From: Pseudomonas sp. G34
Lineage (GTDB): Bacteria; Pseudomonadota; Gammaproteobacteria; Pseudomonadales; Pseudomonadaceae
NCBI RefSeq assembly: GCF_031119625.1
Contig: NZ_JAVHZV010000010.1
Span: 124,001-188,000, forward strand
Direction: 5' to 3'
DNA length: 64,000 nucleotides
Part shown: positions 20,695 through 30,200 of the stretch, piece by piece
Layout: each line of letters opens with the position of its first letter
How positions within the stretch are numbered: position 1 is the first letter of the stretch
The notes under the pieces: model-generated
Told to the model about the DNA's origin: nothing
The model's database searches: none
The model's input: the letters and a program-made list of their open reading frames with translations, nothing else
Position numbers and translations under genes: made by a program

Positions 20695-21462
20695 ATGAGT
20701 GTCAACGCCGCATGGTTTGCCGGTCTGCTTGCCGTTTCCAGTCTGTTCGCCCTGCCCGCCCAGGCGGCCCTGCCGCCTGACTACAAGGTGGTACTGCAGA
20801 CCGAAAACTTTCCGCCCTTCAACATGGCCGACGGCGAGAAGAACTTCGCCCGCGACGCCAATATCCAGGGCGTCAGCACCACCATCGTGCGCGAGATGTT
20901 CAAACGCGCCGGCATCGACTACACCCTGACCCTGCGCTTCCCGTGGAGCCGGGTGTACGACGACACCCTGGCCCGCGCCAACTACGGCCTGTTCTCCACC
21001 GCGATGAGCGAGGCGCGCCGGCCGCTGTTCAAATGGGTCGGCCCGATCGCCAAGGTCGAGGGCGTGCTGCTCGCCGCACCGGGCTCCAAGATCGAAAATC
21101 TCAGCCGCCTCGAAGAAGCCGCCCAGTACCGCATCGGCAGCTACAAGGACGGCGCGGTCAGCCAGGCCCTGGAGCGCGCCGGCCTGCAACCGAGCAATGC
21201 CCTGCGCGACCAGGAAAACATCGCCAAGCTCACCAGCGGCAAGATCGACCTGTGGGCCACCACCGATCCGGTGTGGCGCTACCACGCCAACCAGGCCGGG
21301 GTAACCGGCCTGCGCACCGTGCTGATCATCGACCGCTCGGACATGTACCTGGCCCTGAACCTGGAAACCCCGGACGAAGTGGTCACCCGCCTGCAGCAGG
21401 CGCTGGAGCAGATGAAGAGCGAAGGCTACGGCACCTGCAGCAAGCACCCGGAGCTGTGCTGA
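20695..21462 (+). CDS. Family 3 solute-binding protein, tandem copy 2
   Basis: 255 residues, same length as the preceding paralogue and colinear throughout. Signal peptide MSVNAAWFAGLLAVSSLFALPAQA, mature start ALPPDYKVVLQTENFPPFNM, identical DANIQGVSTTIVREMFKRAG core, C-terminus GYGTCSKHPELC. Differences cluster in residues 140-180 (SSIPNLTSLEQAR against SKIENLSRLEEAA) and 215-230. The leader (20637-20694) copies the 60 bp before copy 1, so each gene seems to have its own control. Better ribosome site than copy 1 (AAGGAG). Ligand unknown. Confidence 0.85.
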   Translation: MSVNAAWFAGLLAVSSLFALPAQAALPPDYKVVLQTENFPPFNMADGEKNFARDANIQGVSTTIVREMFKRAGIDYTLTLRFPWSRVYDDTLARANYGLFSTAMSEARRPLFKWVGPIAKVEGVLLAAPGSKIENLSRLEEAAQYRIGSYKDGAVSQALERAGLQPSNALRDQENIAKLTSGKIDLWATTDPVWRYHANQAGVTGLRTVLIIDRSDMYLALNLETPDEVVTRLQQALEQMKSEGYGTCSKHPELC

Positions 21463-21530
21463 TAGCGGTATTGCGTTCTGGCTTTCGCAAAGCGATTAGG
21501 CGAAGTGCATTCGAGTTCAGCGCAACTCCT

Positions 21531-21606
21531 GTGGGAACGGGCGGGGACGCCTAGTCCATGCCCGTGATTTCGCGCGCATGGACTAGGCGTCCCCGCGCGC
21601 TCCCAC
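21531..21606. repeat. Long near-perfect palindrome (REP-like)
   Basis: Two 31-base arms, 21531-21561 and 21576-21606, pair with only two mismatches around a 14-base loop. The outer ends are GTGGGAACGG / GCGCTCCCAC as in Pseudomonas REP units, while the inner part (GGGGACGCCTAGTCCATG and its complement) extends the stem well beyond a usual REP. First of three palindromes that fill 21463-21912, where no gene is seen. Confidence 0.8.
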
Positions 21607-21622
21607 ATAAGTACCCAGAACC

Positions 21623-21786
21623 GTAGGGTGGGTGAGCGGCGCCACACCATCGATTGCCGATGGCCACAATCTCGGCGCGCCGCGTAACCCACCGGGCGAT
21701 GTATTGCATTGCGCCGATGGTGGGTTACGCCGCGCCAAAAACCTCAATCATGCTCAGAACGTAACAAGCGCCTTCACCCACCCTAC
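21623..21786. repeat. Nested palindromic repeat (GTAGGGTGGGT type)
   Basis: Outer perfect 13-bp inverted repeat GTAGGGTGGGTGA (21623-21635) / TCACCCACCCTAC (21774-21786). Inside it a second pair, around GGCGCGCCGCGTAACCCACC (21674-21693) and GGTGGGTTACGCCGCGCC (21719-21736), forms another stem. This type is widespread in Pseudomonas intergenic DNA; no open reading frame is contained. Confidence 0.7.
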
Positions 21787-21798
21787 GAATCTGATCCA

Positions 21799-21852
21799 CT
21801 GTGGGAGCGCGCCATGCGCGCGAAAAATCGCGGGCATGGCCCGCTCCCACAG
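21799..21852. repeat. REP palindrome
   Basis: CTGTGGGAGCGCGCCATGCG at the left and an inverted ATGGCCCGCTCCCACAG at the right, around GCGCGAAAAATCGCGG. Standard Pseudomonas REP, third of the cluster, 60 bp from the end of the HTH regulator gene. Confidence 0.75.
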
Positions 21853-21912
21853 GTACTGCACCAATGGCCGCTTCCGCTAGAAACAGCCGCTCGGTACGTC
21901 ACCACACCCCGC

Positions 21913-22725
21913 TCACTCCACCTCGAACAAGCCATCACGTACCGGCGCTTGGGCCAGGCGCTGGCGGATGTCCTCGTCGATACGGGGGTCGTCGGGCTGG
22001 TAGAGCATCACCTGGCGGTAGGTGCTGATGCGGTTGATCTCGGTGCCCAGGAATTCCCACACCACCCGGGTGCAGGCCGGCGTGCGCCGGTCGCCGCTGG
22101 ATACCCCGGTCTTCAGGCCATTGAGGCGGGTGATGCGGCTCTTGAAGCTGGGAATCAGGATGGTCTGGCTCATCTCGTTGACGGTCAGCGACTCGTAGTC
22201 GATGAGAAACAGCCGATCCTGCAGTTGGAAGGCGGCGCCCAGGTAGCGACAGCGCGCCGAATCTTCGGCCAACCCGCCGGTGGCGAGCACCTGGCGCTCC
22301 TGACGCTCGAACAGGAAGTTGCCACCCTCCTCGCGCATGTGAACCAGCGACAGCAGGATGGTGCCCGGCACCGACATGCAGTTGGCGTACTCGAAGTAGT
22401 AGCCGCAATAGCGCGAAAGATCACCTGAGCTTTCCCGCAGTGGTTGTAACAGGGAGTGTAACGGATCGCGCTCGGCCGGCGCGCCGATCTGCGTGCCGCG
22501 GGCGCCGATCAGGCGCGCGAACTGATCGCCCGGCAAGCCCAGTTCGTACCCCTCGACACCGAAGAAATCGCCGATTCTCTTGAGGTTGTAGGCCGTAGGC
22601 TGGCTCTCTCCGGCCAGGTACTTGTTGAACTGGCCGCGGTTGATGCCGATCTTGCGGCACACCTCGGCAATGGAGCGATAGTGGCTGCAGAGCAGCCGGA
22701 GATTCTCACCGAGATGACTGGACAT
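21913..22725 (-). CDS. Cro/C1-type HTH transcriptional regulator divergent from the AGCS genes
   Basis: 270 residues. N-terminal helix-turn-helix of the XRE type (SIAEVCRKIGINRGQFNKYLAGESQPTAYNLKRIGDFF, about residues 15-52) followed by a long C-terminal domain of about 200 residues with mixed beta structure (YCGYYFEYANCMSVPG, LFLIDYESLTVNEMSQTILIP), probably ligand-binding. The ATG at 22725 (MSSHLGEN) fits the domain; a longer frame reaches 22776 but would cross the operator. It faces the first AGCS symporter over a region with a three-half-site operator that recurs before the second symporter, so it is the natural candidate to control both. Confidence 0.82.
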   Translation of the reverse strand: MSSHLGENLRLLCSHYRSIAEVCRKIGINRGQFNKYLAGESQPTAYNLKRIGDFFGVEGYELGLPGDQFARLIGARGTQIGAPAERDPLHSLLQPLRESSGDLSRYCGYYFEYANCMSVPGTILLSLVHMREEGGNFLFERQERQVLATGGLAEDSARCRYLGAAFQLQDRLFLIDYESLTVNEMSQTILIPSFKSRITRLNGLKTGVSSGDRRTPACTRVVWEFLGTEINRISTYRQVMLYQPDDPRIDEDIRQRLAQAPVRDGLFEVE

Positions 22726-22737
22726 GATCGGCTCAGA

Positions 22738-22775
22738 TGATGCGAATGGCGTGATTATAGCATCAGGTCGCGTCA
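22738..22775. promoter_or_regulatory. Three-half-site operator, copy 1
   Basis: TGATGCGA (22738-22745), GCATCA (22760-22765) and TCGCGTCA (22768-22775): an inverted pair with one mismatch and an extra internal half-site. Half-sites begin at offsets 0, 22 and 30. The same three elements at the same offsets precede the second AGCS gene, and the homology continues through GGGTCGA...GCGAAATTG. Confidence 0.65.
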
Positions 22776-22891
22776 CTTGGGGTCGATCAGCGAAATTGTT
22801 CCCGAGGCCTCCTTGCTCAAAGATTGGTCAATGCCCCCGCGCGCCAGCGCTGGCCTGCGAACAATCACAATAAGAGTCGAGGATTCTGATC

Positions 22892-24346
22892 ATGCTCGAA
22901 GTACTGAACGACTTTCTTTCCGGGAAAGTACTGATCGTGCTTATCGTTGGCCTGGGTAGCTACTTCACCCTGCGCTCGCGCTTCGTCCAGTTCCGCCATT
23001 TCATCCACATGTTCAGCGTGTTCAAGGAGTCGCTGCGCAGCAGCGGTGGCCAGCTCAGCTCCTTCCAGGCGTTGATGCTCAGCCTCGCCGGCCGCGTTGG
23101 CGCCGGCAACATCGCCGGTGTCGGCATCGCGGTGACCCTGGGCGGCCCGGGCGCCGTGTTCTGGATGTGGGTGACCGCGCTGGTCGGCATGTCCAGCAGC
23201 TTCTTCGAATGCACCCTGGCCCAGCTCTACAAGCAGAGCGACGGTGACGGCCTGTACCGTGGCGGCCCGGCCTACTACATCCAGCACGGCTTGAAGCTGC
23301 GCTGGATGGCGATGACCTTCGCCGTGCTGCTGCTGGTCACCTACGGCTTCGCCTTCAACGGCCTGCAGTCGTTCACCGTGACCCACTCGCTGCAGAACGC
23401 CTTCGACATTCCGGTGCAGTACAGCGGCCTCGCCCTGGCCGTGCTGCTCGGCCTGGTGTTCATCGGCGGCATCAAGCGCATCGCCTCGGTCTCCGACCTG
23501 CTGGTGCCGGTCAAGACCCTGGCCTACCTGGCCGTGACCCTGTACGTGATCATCAGCCAGATCGACCTGGTGCCGGACATGCTGGCGACCATCGTCAAGA
23601 GCGCCTTCGGCCTGGAGCCGGCCTTCGCCGGTTTGCTGGGCAGCGCCATCGTGATGGGCGTCAAACGCGGCGTGTTCGCCAACGAAGCCGGCCTGGGCAG
23701 CGCGCCGAACGTGGCCGCCGTGGCTTCGGTCAAGCACCCGGCCGCCCAGGGCGTGGTGCAGGCGTTCAGCGTATTCCTCGACACCTTCGTGATCTGCACC
23801 TGTACCGCACTGCTGATCCTGCTGTCGGGTTTCTATACCCCGGGCTTCGAAGGTGACGGCATCGCACTGACCCAGAACTCTCTGGCGGCGGTGGTCGGCG
23901 ACTGGGGCCGGACCTTCATCAGCGTCGCGCTGAGCCTGTTCGTGTTCACCTGCATCCTCTACAACTACTACCTGGGCGAAAACGCCCTGCAGTTCCTGGT
24001 CGGTCGCAGCAAGGTCGCCCTGCTCGGCTACCGCGGCCTGGTACTGGCGCTGATCTGCTGGGGTTCGATGCAGAACCTGGGCACCGTGTTCGCCTTCGCC
24101 GACATCACCATGACCTGCCTGGCATTCGTCAACCTGACCGCCCTGGCCCTGCTGATCAAGGTCGGCCTGCGCGTGCTGAAAGACTATGATGCACAGCGCC
24201 AGGCCGGTGTCGCCCAGCCGGTGTTCGACGGCTCCCGGTTCGCCGACCTGGATCTGGATCGCGCCGCCTGGCCGGCCGCCAAGCCAGCCGCCACCACCGC
24301 AGCCCAGGCCCAGGGCGCGCCAGAGCTGCTGCCGACGCAGCGCTGA
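22892..24346 (+). CDS. AGCS-family sodium:amino acid symporter, tandem copy 1
   Basis: 484 residues, many membrane helices. The alanine/glycine:cation symporter signature GGPGAVFWMWVTALVG is at about residues 84-99, preceded by SLAGRVGAGNIAGV; the NEAGLGSAPNVAAVA and YNYYLGENALQF blocks are also typical. Such carriers bring in small neutral amino acids with Na+. The last 35 residues are Ala/Pro-rich and unlikely to be membrane-embedded. Two paralogues in tandem plus an asparaginase downstream suggest uptake of asparagine or alanine-like substrates, which is inference. The start is the ATG after GAGTCGAGGA. Confidence 0.92.
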   Translation: MLEVLNDFLSGKVLIVLIVGLGSYFTLRSRFVQFRHFIHMFSVFKESLRSSGGQLSSFQALMLSLAGRVGAGNIAGVGIAVTLGGPGAVFWMWVTALVGMSSSFFECTLAQLYKQSDGDGLYRGGPAYYIQHGLKLRWMAMTFAVLLLVTYGFAFNGLQSFTVTHSLQNAFDIPVQYSGLALAVLLGLVFIGGIKRIASVSDLLVPVKTLAYLAVTLYVIISQIDLVPDMLATIVKSAFGLEPAFAGLLGSAIVMGVKRGVFANEAGLGSAPNVAAVASVKHPAAQGVVQAFSVFLDTFVICTCTALLILLSGFYTPGFEGDGIALTQNSLAAVVGDWGRTFISVALSLFVFTCILYNYYLGENALQFLVGRSKVALLGYRGLVLALICWGSMQNLGTVFAFADITMTCLAFVNLTALALLIKVGLRVLKDYDAQRQAGVAQPVFDGSRFADLDLDRAAWPAAKPAATTAAQAQGAPELLPTQR

Positions 24347-24404
24347 CGGCCCGTCTACGGGTGACCCAGCCTGTGTCACCCGCCTCTGCAGAAGCCGTTG
24401 CAGG

Positions 24405-24442
24405 TGATGCGACCGACTCTAATCTAGCATCAAGTCGCATCA
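24405..24442. promoter_or_regulatory. Three-half-site operator, copy 2
   Basis: TGATGCGA (24405-24412), GCATCA (24427-24432) and TCGCATCA (24435-24442). The outer pair is a perfect inverted repeat here. Offsets (0, 22, 30) equal those of copy 1. It is about 170 bp before the second AGCS gene, so copy 2 probably governs a separate promoter for that gene. Confidence 0.65.
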
Positions 24443-24612
24443 TCTAGGGTCGACCCGCGAAATTGCCGCTCCGGCGGCTTTGCCCAACCATTGCGGTCGG
24501 TAAACCCGCATGCACCGTCCATGCGCTGAACATCGCTCGCATAGCGCCGCTGCCGGGTGCCTGGTGAACGCGCGGTTGAACCTATACCCCTAATAACAAC
24601 AGGAAGAGTGTC

Positions 24613-26037
24613 ATGCTCGATTTATTGAACGACCTTATCTGGAGCAAAGTGCTGATCGTCATGCTGGTTGGCCTCGGCCTCTACTTCAGCATCCGTTCGC
24701 GCTTCGTGCAGTTCCGCTATTTCACCAGCATGTTCCAGATCTTCGGCCAGGCGCTGCAGCGCAAGCCAGGTCAGCTCAGCTCGTTCCAGGCCCTGATGCT
24801 CAGCGTGGCCGGCCGGGTTGGCGCCGGTAACATCGCCGGTGTGGCCGTGGCCATCACCCTGGGCGGCCCAGGCGCGGTGTTCTGGATGTGGCTGGTCGCG
24901 CTGGTCGGCATGGCCACCAGCTATTTCGAGTGCTCCCTGGCCCAGTTGTACAAACAGAACGAAGGCGACGGCACCTACCGCGGCGGCCCGGCCTTCTACA
25001 TCCTGCATGGCCTGGGCCAGCGCTGGATGGCCATCGTCTTCTCGATCCTGCTGCTGGTCACCTTCGGCTTCGGCTTCAACGCCCTGCAGTCGTTCACCGT
25101 CGCCAGCTCCATGCATGACACCTTCGGCATCCCGGAGTGGGTCAGCGGTATCGTGCTGGTGTGCATCATCGGCCTGATCATCTTCGGCGGCATCAAGCGC
25201 ATCGCCAAGTTCGCCGACGTGCTGGTACCGGTCATGGCCGGCTCCTACATCGCCATCGCCCTGTTCGTGATCGGCAGCAACATCAGCCAGGTTCCGGAAA
25301 CCTTCATGCTCATCGTGCGCAGCGCCTTCGGCCTCGAGCCCGCCTTCGCCGGCGGCATCGGTGCGGCGATCATCATGGGTGTCAAGCGTGGCCTGTTCTC
25401 CAACGAAGCCGGCCTGGGCAGCGCGCCGAACGTGGCCGCCGTGGCCGAAGTGCCGCACCCGGCCGCACAGGGCGTGGTGCAGTCGCTGAGCGTGTTCATC
25501 GACACCCTGATCATCTGCACCTGCACCGCGATGATCATCCTGCTGTCGGGCACCTACGCACCGGGTAGCGAAGTCGGCGGCGTGATCCTCACCCAGAGCG
25601 CCCTGGCCGCCATCGTCGGCGAGTGGGGCCGCGTGTTCATCAGCGTGGCACTGAGCCTGTTCGTGTTCACCACCCTGATCTACAACTACTACCTGGGTGA
25701 AAACGCCCTGGGCTTCTTCAGCAAGAGCCGTGCGATGGTGCAGGGTTACCGCGTGCTGGTGATCGTGCTGGTGATGTGGGGTTCGACCCAGGACCTGGGC
25801 ACCGTGTTCGGCTTCGCCGACCTGACCATGGGCCTGCTGGCCATCGTCAACCTGATCGCCATGGCCCTGCTGTTCAAGACCGGCCTGCGCCTGATGAACG
25901 ACTACGATGCGCAGATCAAGGCTGGCGTGAAGATTCCGGTCTTCGACCCGGCCAAGTTCGCCGACCTGAAGCTGGACAAGACCTCCTGGCCGGCCCTGCC
26001 GTCGCAGCCAGCCGCCCAGGACACTCAGCAGCGCTGA
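24613..26037 (+). CDS. AGCS-family sodium:amino acid symporter, tandem copy 2
   Basis: 474 residues, colinear with the preceding paralogue: SVAGRVGAGNIAGVAVAITL, signature GGPGAVFWMWLVALVG, NEAGLGSAPNVAAVAEVPHP, YNYYLGENALGFF, and an Ala/Pro/Gln-rich tail. Its leader has the A-rich motif AATAACAACAGG (24592-24603) touching the ribosome site, a likely Hfq/Crc repression target. With its own operator copy upstream, it is probably expressed separately but in response to the same regulator. Asparaginase follows 122 bp downstream with no clear terminator between. Confidence 0.92.
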   Translation: MLDLLNDLIWSKVLIVMLVGLGLYFSIRSRFVQFRYFTSMFQIFGQALQRKPGQLSSFQALMLSVAGRVGAGNIAGVAVAITLGGPGAVFWMWLVALVGMATSYFECSLAQLYKQNEGDGTYRGGPAFYILHGLGQRWMAIVFSILLLVTFGFGFNALQSFTVASSMHDTFGIPEWVSGIVLVCIIGLIIFGGIKRIAKFADVLVPVMAGSYIAIALFVIGSNISQVPETFMLIVRSAFGLEPAFAGGIGAAIIMGVKRGLFSNEAGLGSAPNVAAVAEVPHPAAQGVVQSLSVFIDTLIICTCTAMIILLSGTYAPGSEVGGVILTQSALAAIVGEWGRVFISVALSLFVFTTLIYNYYLGENALGFFSKSRAMVQGYRVLVIVLVMWGSTQDLGTVFGFADLTMGLLAIVNLIAMALLFKTGLRLMNDYDAQIKAGVKIPVFDPAKFADLKLDKTSWPALPSQPAAQDTQQR

Positions 26038-26159
26038 GCCCTCGCGAAGCAGAGCCATGCCCGCCATGGCTCTGCCCCTGATCAGCGGGCCGCATCAGCT
26101 GTGCAGCAGCGCAGTACCTCGATGACGGCCCCGCGCCAAGACCACCCCTCAGGTGATCC

Positions 26160-27149
26160 ATGACTTCATCCCATATTCTCGTGCTCTATACCGGTGGCAC
26201 CATCGGCATGCAGGCCAGCGCCAGCGGCCTGGCCCCTGCCTCCGGCTTCGAGACCCGCGTGCGTGCCCAGCAAAGCCGGCAAGCCGAGCGCCTGCCGAAC
26301 TGGAGCTTCCGCGAACTGCTGCCGCCCATCGACAGCGCCAACATGAGCCAAGCCAACTGGCTGGCAATGGTTGCGGCGATCCGCCAGGGCATCGAGCAGG
26401 ATGGCTGCGACGGCGTGCTGGTGCTGCACGGCACCGACACCCTGGCCTACAGCGCCGCTGCCCTGAGCTTCCTGCTGCTGGGCCTGCCGGTGCCGGTGGT
26501 GCTGACCGGCTCGATGCTGCCGGCCGGTGCCGAGCACAGCGACGCCTGGCCCAACCTGTTTGGCGCCATGCAGGTGCTGCACGACGGCGTGGCGCCGGGC
26601 GTGCACCTGTATTTCGACGGCGCGCTGATGCACGGCGCCCGCGTCAGCAAGCTCAGTAGCGAGGCCTTCGACGCCTTCCAGGTGGCGCCACGTCGGCGCC
26701 AGGGCACGCGCCTGGCCGAGCTGCCGGTGGCCATCGACTTCCGCCAGCCGCGCCAGCCGGTCAACCTGCTCAGCCTGCCGCTGGTGCCCGGCCTGCGCGC
26801 CAGCCACCTGCGTGCCCTGCTGGACAGCGGCGTGCAGGGCCTGGTGCTGGAGTGCTACGGCAGCGGTACCGGGCCGTCGGACGACGCCGAGCTGCTCGAC
26901 GTGCTGCGCGCGGCCCATGCCCGCGGCGTGGTGCTGGCGGCAATCAGCCAATGCGCCCACGGGCACGTGGAGTTCGGCGTGTACGCGGCGGGCAGCCAAC
27001 TGGCCTCGGCCGGGCTGATCTCGGCCGGCGGCATGACCCGCGAAGCGGCCCTGGGCAAGTTGTTCGCCCTGCTCGGTGCGGGCCTGGCGCAGGACGAAGT
27101 GGAGCGCCTGTTCAGCCTCGACCTGTGTGGCGAGCGCGCCGAAGGCTGA
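26160..27149 (+). CDS. Cytoplasmic asparaginase
   Basis: 329 residues. L-asparagine to aspartate plus ammonia. Both catalytic Thr motifs are present: LYTGGTIGM (Thr14) and VLVLHGTDTLAYSA. No signal peptide, so it is a cytosolic type I enzyme rather than the periplasmic glutaminase-asparaginase AnsB. The N-terminal insertion of about 40 residues between the first motif and LPPIDSANM is short. It is the last gene of the HTH-AGCS-AGCS-asparaginase group and would turn imported asparagine into aspartate for AspA at 16773. Confidence 0.9.
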   Translation: MTSSHILVLYTGGTIGMQASASGLAPASGFETRVRAQQSRQAERLPNWSFRELLPPIDSANMSQANWLAMVAAIRQGIEQDGCDGVLVLHGTDTLAYSAAALSFLLLGLPVPVVLTGSMLPAGAEHSDAWPNLFGAMQVLHDGVAPGVHLYFDGALMHGARVSKLSSEAFDAFQVAPRRRQGTRLAELPVAIDFRQPRQPVNLLSLPLVPGLRASHLRALLDSGVQGLVLECYGSGTGPSDDAELLDVLRAAHARGVVLAAISQCAHGHVEFGVYAAGSQLASAGLISAGGMTREAALGKLFALLGAGLAQDEVERLFSLDLCGERAEG

Positions 27150-27220
27150 CCGTCAAATCTTCGTAACATCACGCGGGCATAGTCGCGGGCCTTACAATCC
27201 CAACGACCGGTACCCTCGTG

Positions 27221-30200
27221 ATGCTGCCAATCTGCAGGCCAAGCCCGCTCTCTCTCGTTCTCGCCCTGCAGGCCGCCATCGCCAGCCCGGCATTCGCGGC
27301 AAGCTTCAGCATCGACACCAGCAGCACCGAGGGCCAAACCCTCAACGCCGGTGAAAGCGGCAGCATCGCCAGTGGTGGGACGCTGAGCGTGGCCGACAAT
27401 ACGGTCGCGGTGACGGTTCGCGGTGGTACTTCGACACTGGTCAATGCCGGCGAAATCCGCCAGACCGGCAGCGCGCGCGCCATCGACGCCAACAACGGCA
27501 ATCCACTGTTCACCCTGCACAACAGGGCGGGTGCCACCATCGATGCCGTGGGCAACGTTGCCATCCGCCTCAATCGTACCGGCGGTCAGTACCTTGTCGA
27601 CAACCAGGGCACCATCTCGCAAAGCGGCCAGACCATCGGCGGCGAGCGCGCGATCAAGGCCGACGGCGAATACACCAGCACCGGCAACCAGATCATCAAT
27701 GGCGCGCAGAACAACCGCGATGCCGTGATCAGCTCGGTAGGCAACGACGCCCTGCGCCTGGGCAACAATTTCACCCTGACCAACTACGGCCGCATCTTTT
27801 CCACAGGCACGGTCAACACCAGCTGTCCTGGCTACATCAGCAGCCAGTGCAGCAATGACTATTCTGCTGCCGACGGCGTGGCCATCGAAAACCAGCGCGC
27901 CAATGTCGCCATCATCAACCATGGCAGCATCGAGGGTCCGCGCCATGGCATCGACGGGGGCGCGCCGCTGAGTGCCGAGGCAGACGCCAACCTGTTGGGC
28001 CTGCAGCGCCTGGTGATCCGCTCGGCCACGGGTGCCGGGGTGACCTTCGACAGGATCGCCAACGGCGTCACCACCGAGAACGTGCAGATCGCCAACCCGG
28101 TGATCATCAACCAGGCTGACGGCACGGTGATCGGCAGGAACGGCTCGGGGATCGGCCTGGATGGCCACGGCGTGGTGTTCAACTACGGCCTTGTCAGCGG
28201 ACGCTACGCGGGCGCGGGCAATATCTACGACCACGAAGGCCTGGGCGTGACCATCGCCAATGGCGACGGCGATGGTGTGGACATCGACGGCATCGCCTAC
28301 ATCGAAAACCACGGCCGTATCGAGGGCCTGGGCGCTGGCGGCCTGGATTCCGGCGGCCGGCCCAATGGCGGCGATGGCATTGCCGCAGGCGGCGGCACCA
28401 TCCGCAACCTGGCTGGTGCGTCGATCTTCGGGCAGAGCGCCGGCATCCTCATCGACGACGGCGCCAATGGCAGCGAACACCCGAGCGGCCGAGGCACCCT
28501 GGGTGACAAGGCGGCCGACGGTGGCGTGGCCTACATCGTCAACGCGGGCGACATCACCGGCGCCGACAAGGTCGGTGTCGGCCTGGTCGGCCGCTACGAT
28601 GACGTGCTGATCAACGAGGCCAGCGGCGTCATCCGCGGCGGCCTGCAAACCGTCCGGGTCGACGAGCTGAACAGCGCGACCGCAGCGGCGGCCGTGCAAA
28701 TGGGCGCCGGCAACGACACGCTGGTCAACGCCGGCCTGATCGAGGGCCGCAACGGCCTCGCCGTAGACCTGGGTGACGGCGACGACAACCTGACCCTGCG
28801 CTCCACGGCGCGCTTCATCGGTATGGTCGACGGCGGTGCAGGAACCGACAGCGTGACGCTCGACGATGCTGCTGGCGGCAGCTTCGCCAACAGTCGCAAC
28901 TTCGAGAACCTGGACGTGCGCAGCGGCGCCTGGCGCCTGGACAGCGACGACTTCAGCGCCAGCACGCGCATCTACAGCGGCGCCAGCCTGCTCAACCTGG
29001 GCACCCTGCAGGGTGATGTACGGGTCGACAGCGGCGCCACCTTCGGCGGTGGCCGCGTCGGCGGCAATCTCGGCCTGGCCAGCGGCTCGATCCTGGCACT
29101 GGCGGTGAGCCCTGGCGGAACCAGTAATACGCTGCAGGTCGGCGGCACTGTAGCGTTGAACGGTGCCCACCTGCGCATCGATACACTTGCCGGCGATTAC
29201 CCGCTGCAGAGCCGCTATCAGGTGCTCCAGGCCGACGGCAGGATCACCGGTACCTTCGCCGACTTCAGCAGCAGCCTGGCCTTCCTCACGCCGACCTTGC
29301 ACTACACCGACCACAGCGTCGATGTGAACCTGACACGCAACGACCGCCGCTTCGCCGACCTGGCCCGCAACGCCAACGGCAGAGGCGCGGCCGGCGCCCT
29401 GCAATCCCAGGGCGGCGGCACGCTGTACAACGCCGTGCTGAGCAGCAGCAGCGACCAGGCTGCCAGTGCCTTCGACCAGTTGAGTGCCAGCAGCAATGCC
29501 AGCTTGATGACTGCCAGCCTGGCCGGCAGCGCCCAGGTGGGCAACAGCATGCTCGGTGCCATGCAACAGACCAGCGGCAGCGCCAACTTGCAGGCCTCAC
29601 TGCTGCGTGACGATGCGCCGCTGCTGGCCTCCAGCGGCGTTCCCCGTCAGGCTCGCAACCTCAACAGCCCGGGCGCCGAAGGTCGTCTGTGGCTACAGGG
29701 TATCGGCAGCCACGGCAAACTCGACGGCAGCAACGGCGCTGACGACCTCACCCAGGACACCCGTGGTGCGGTACTCGGTGCCGACTGGGCGGTGGATTCG
29801 GCCTGGCGCGTTGGCGTACTCGGTGGCTACGCGGGCACCGATGTCGATGCCGGGCGTGGCGCCTCCAGCGATATCAACAGCCTGCACCTGGGTGTCTACG
29901 CCCTGCGTCAGAGCGGCGCCCTCGCCTTGCGGCTCGGGGCGGCCTACAGTCGCCACGACAACAGCAGCAAACGCCAGGTCGACTTTGCCGGGTTCAGCGA
30001 TCGCCTGCGGGGTGACTACCACGCCAACAGCCAGCAGGCCTTTGCCGAGCTGGGTTATCAGCTCGCCAGCGGCCGCCTGCTCGCCGAGCCCTTCGCGGCC
30101 ATCGGCTATCAACGTTACAGCCACCAATCCTATGACGAGAAAGGCGGCGCCGCCGCCCTGCATGTCGACAGCCACGAGCAGGACAATCTCAACACCACCC

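Noticed and set aside
21531..21852. Possible CRISPR array
   Set aside because: The units are three different palindromes without equal spacing or constant direct repeats.
26855..29566. 903-codon open frame on the minus strand
   Set aside because: Antisense to the asparaginase and autotransporter genes; low-complexity Ala/Gly/Val translation without domains.
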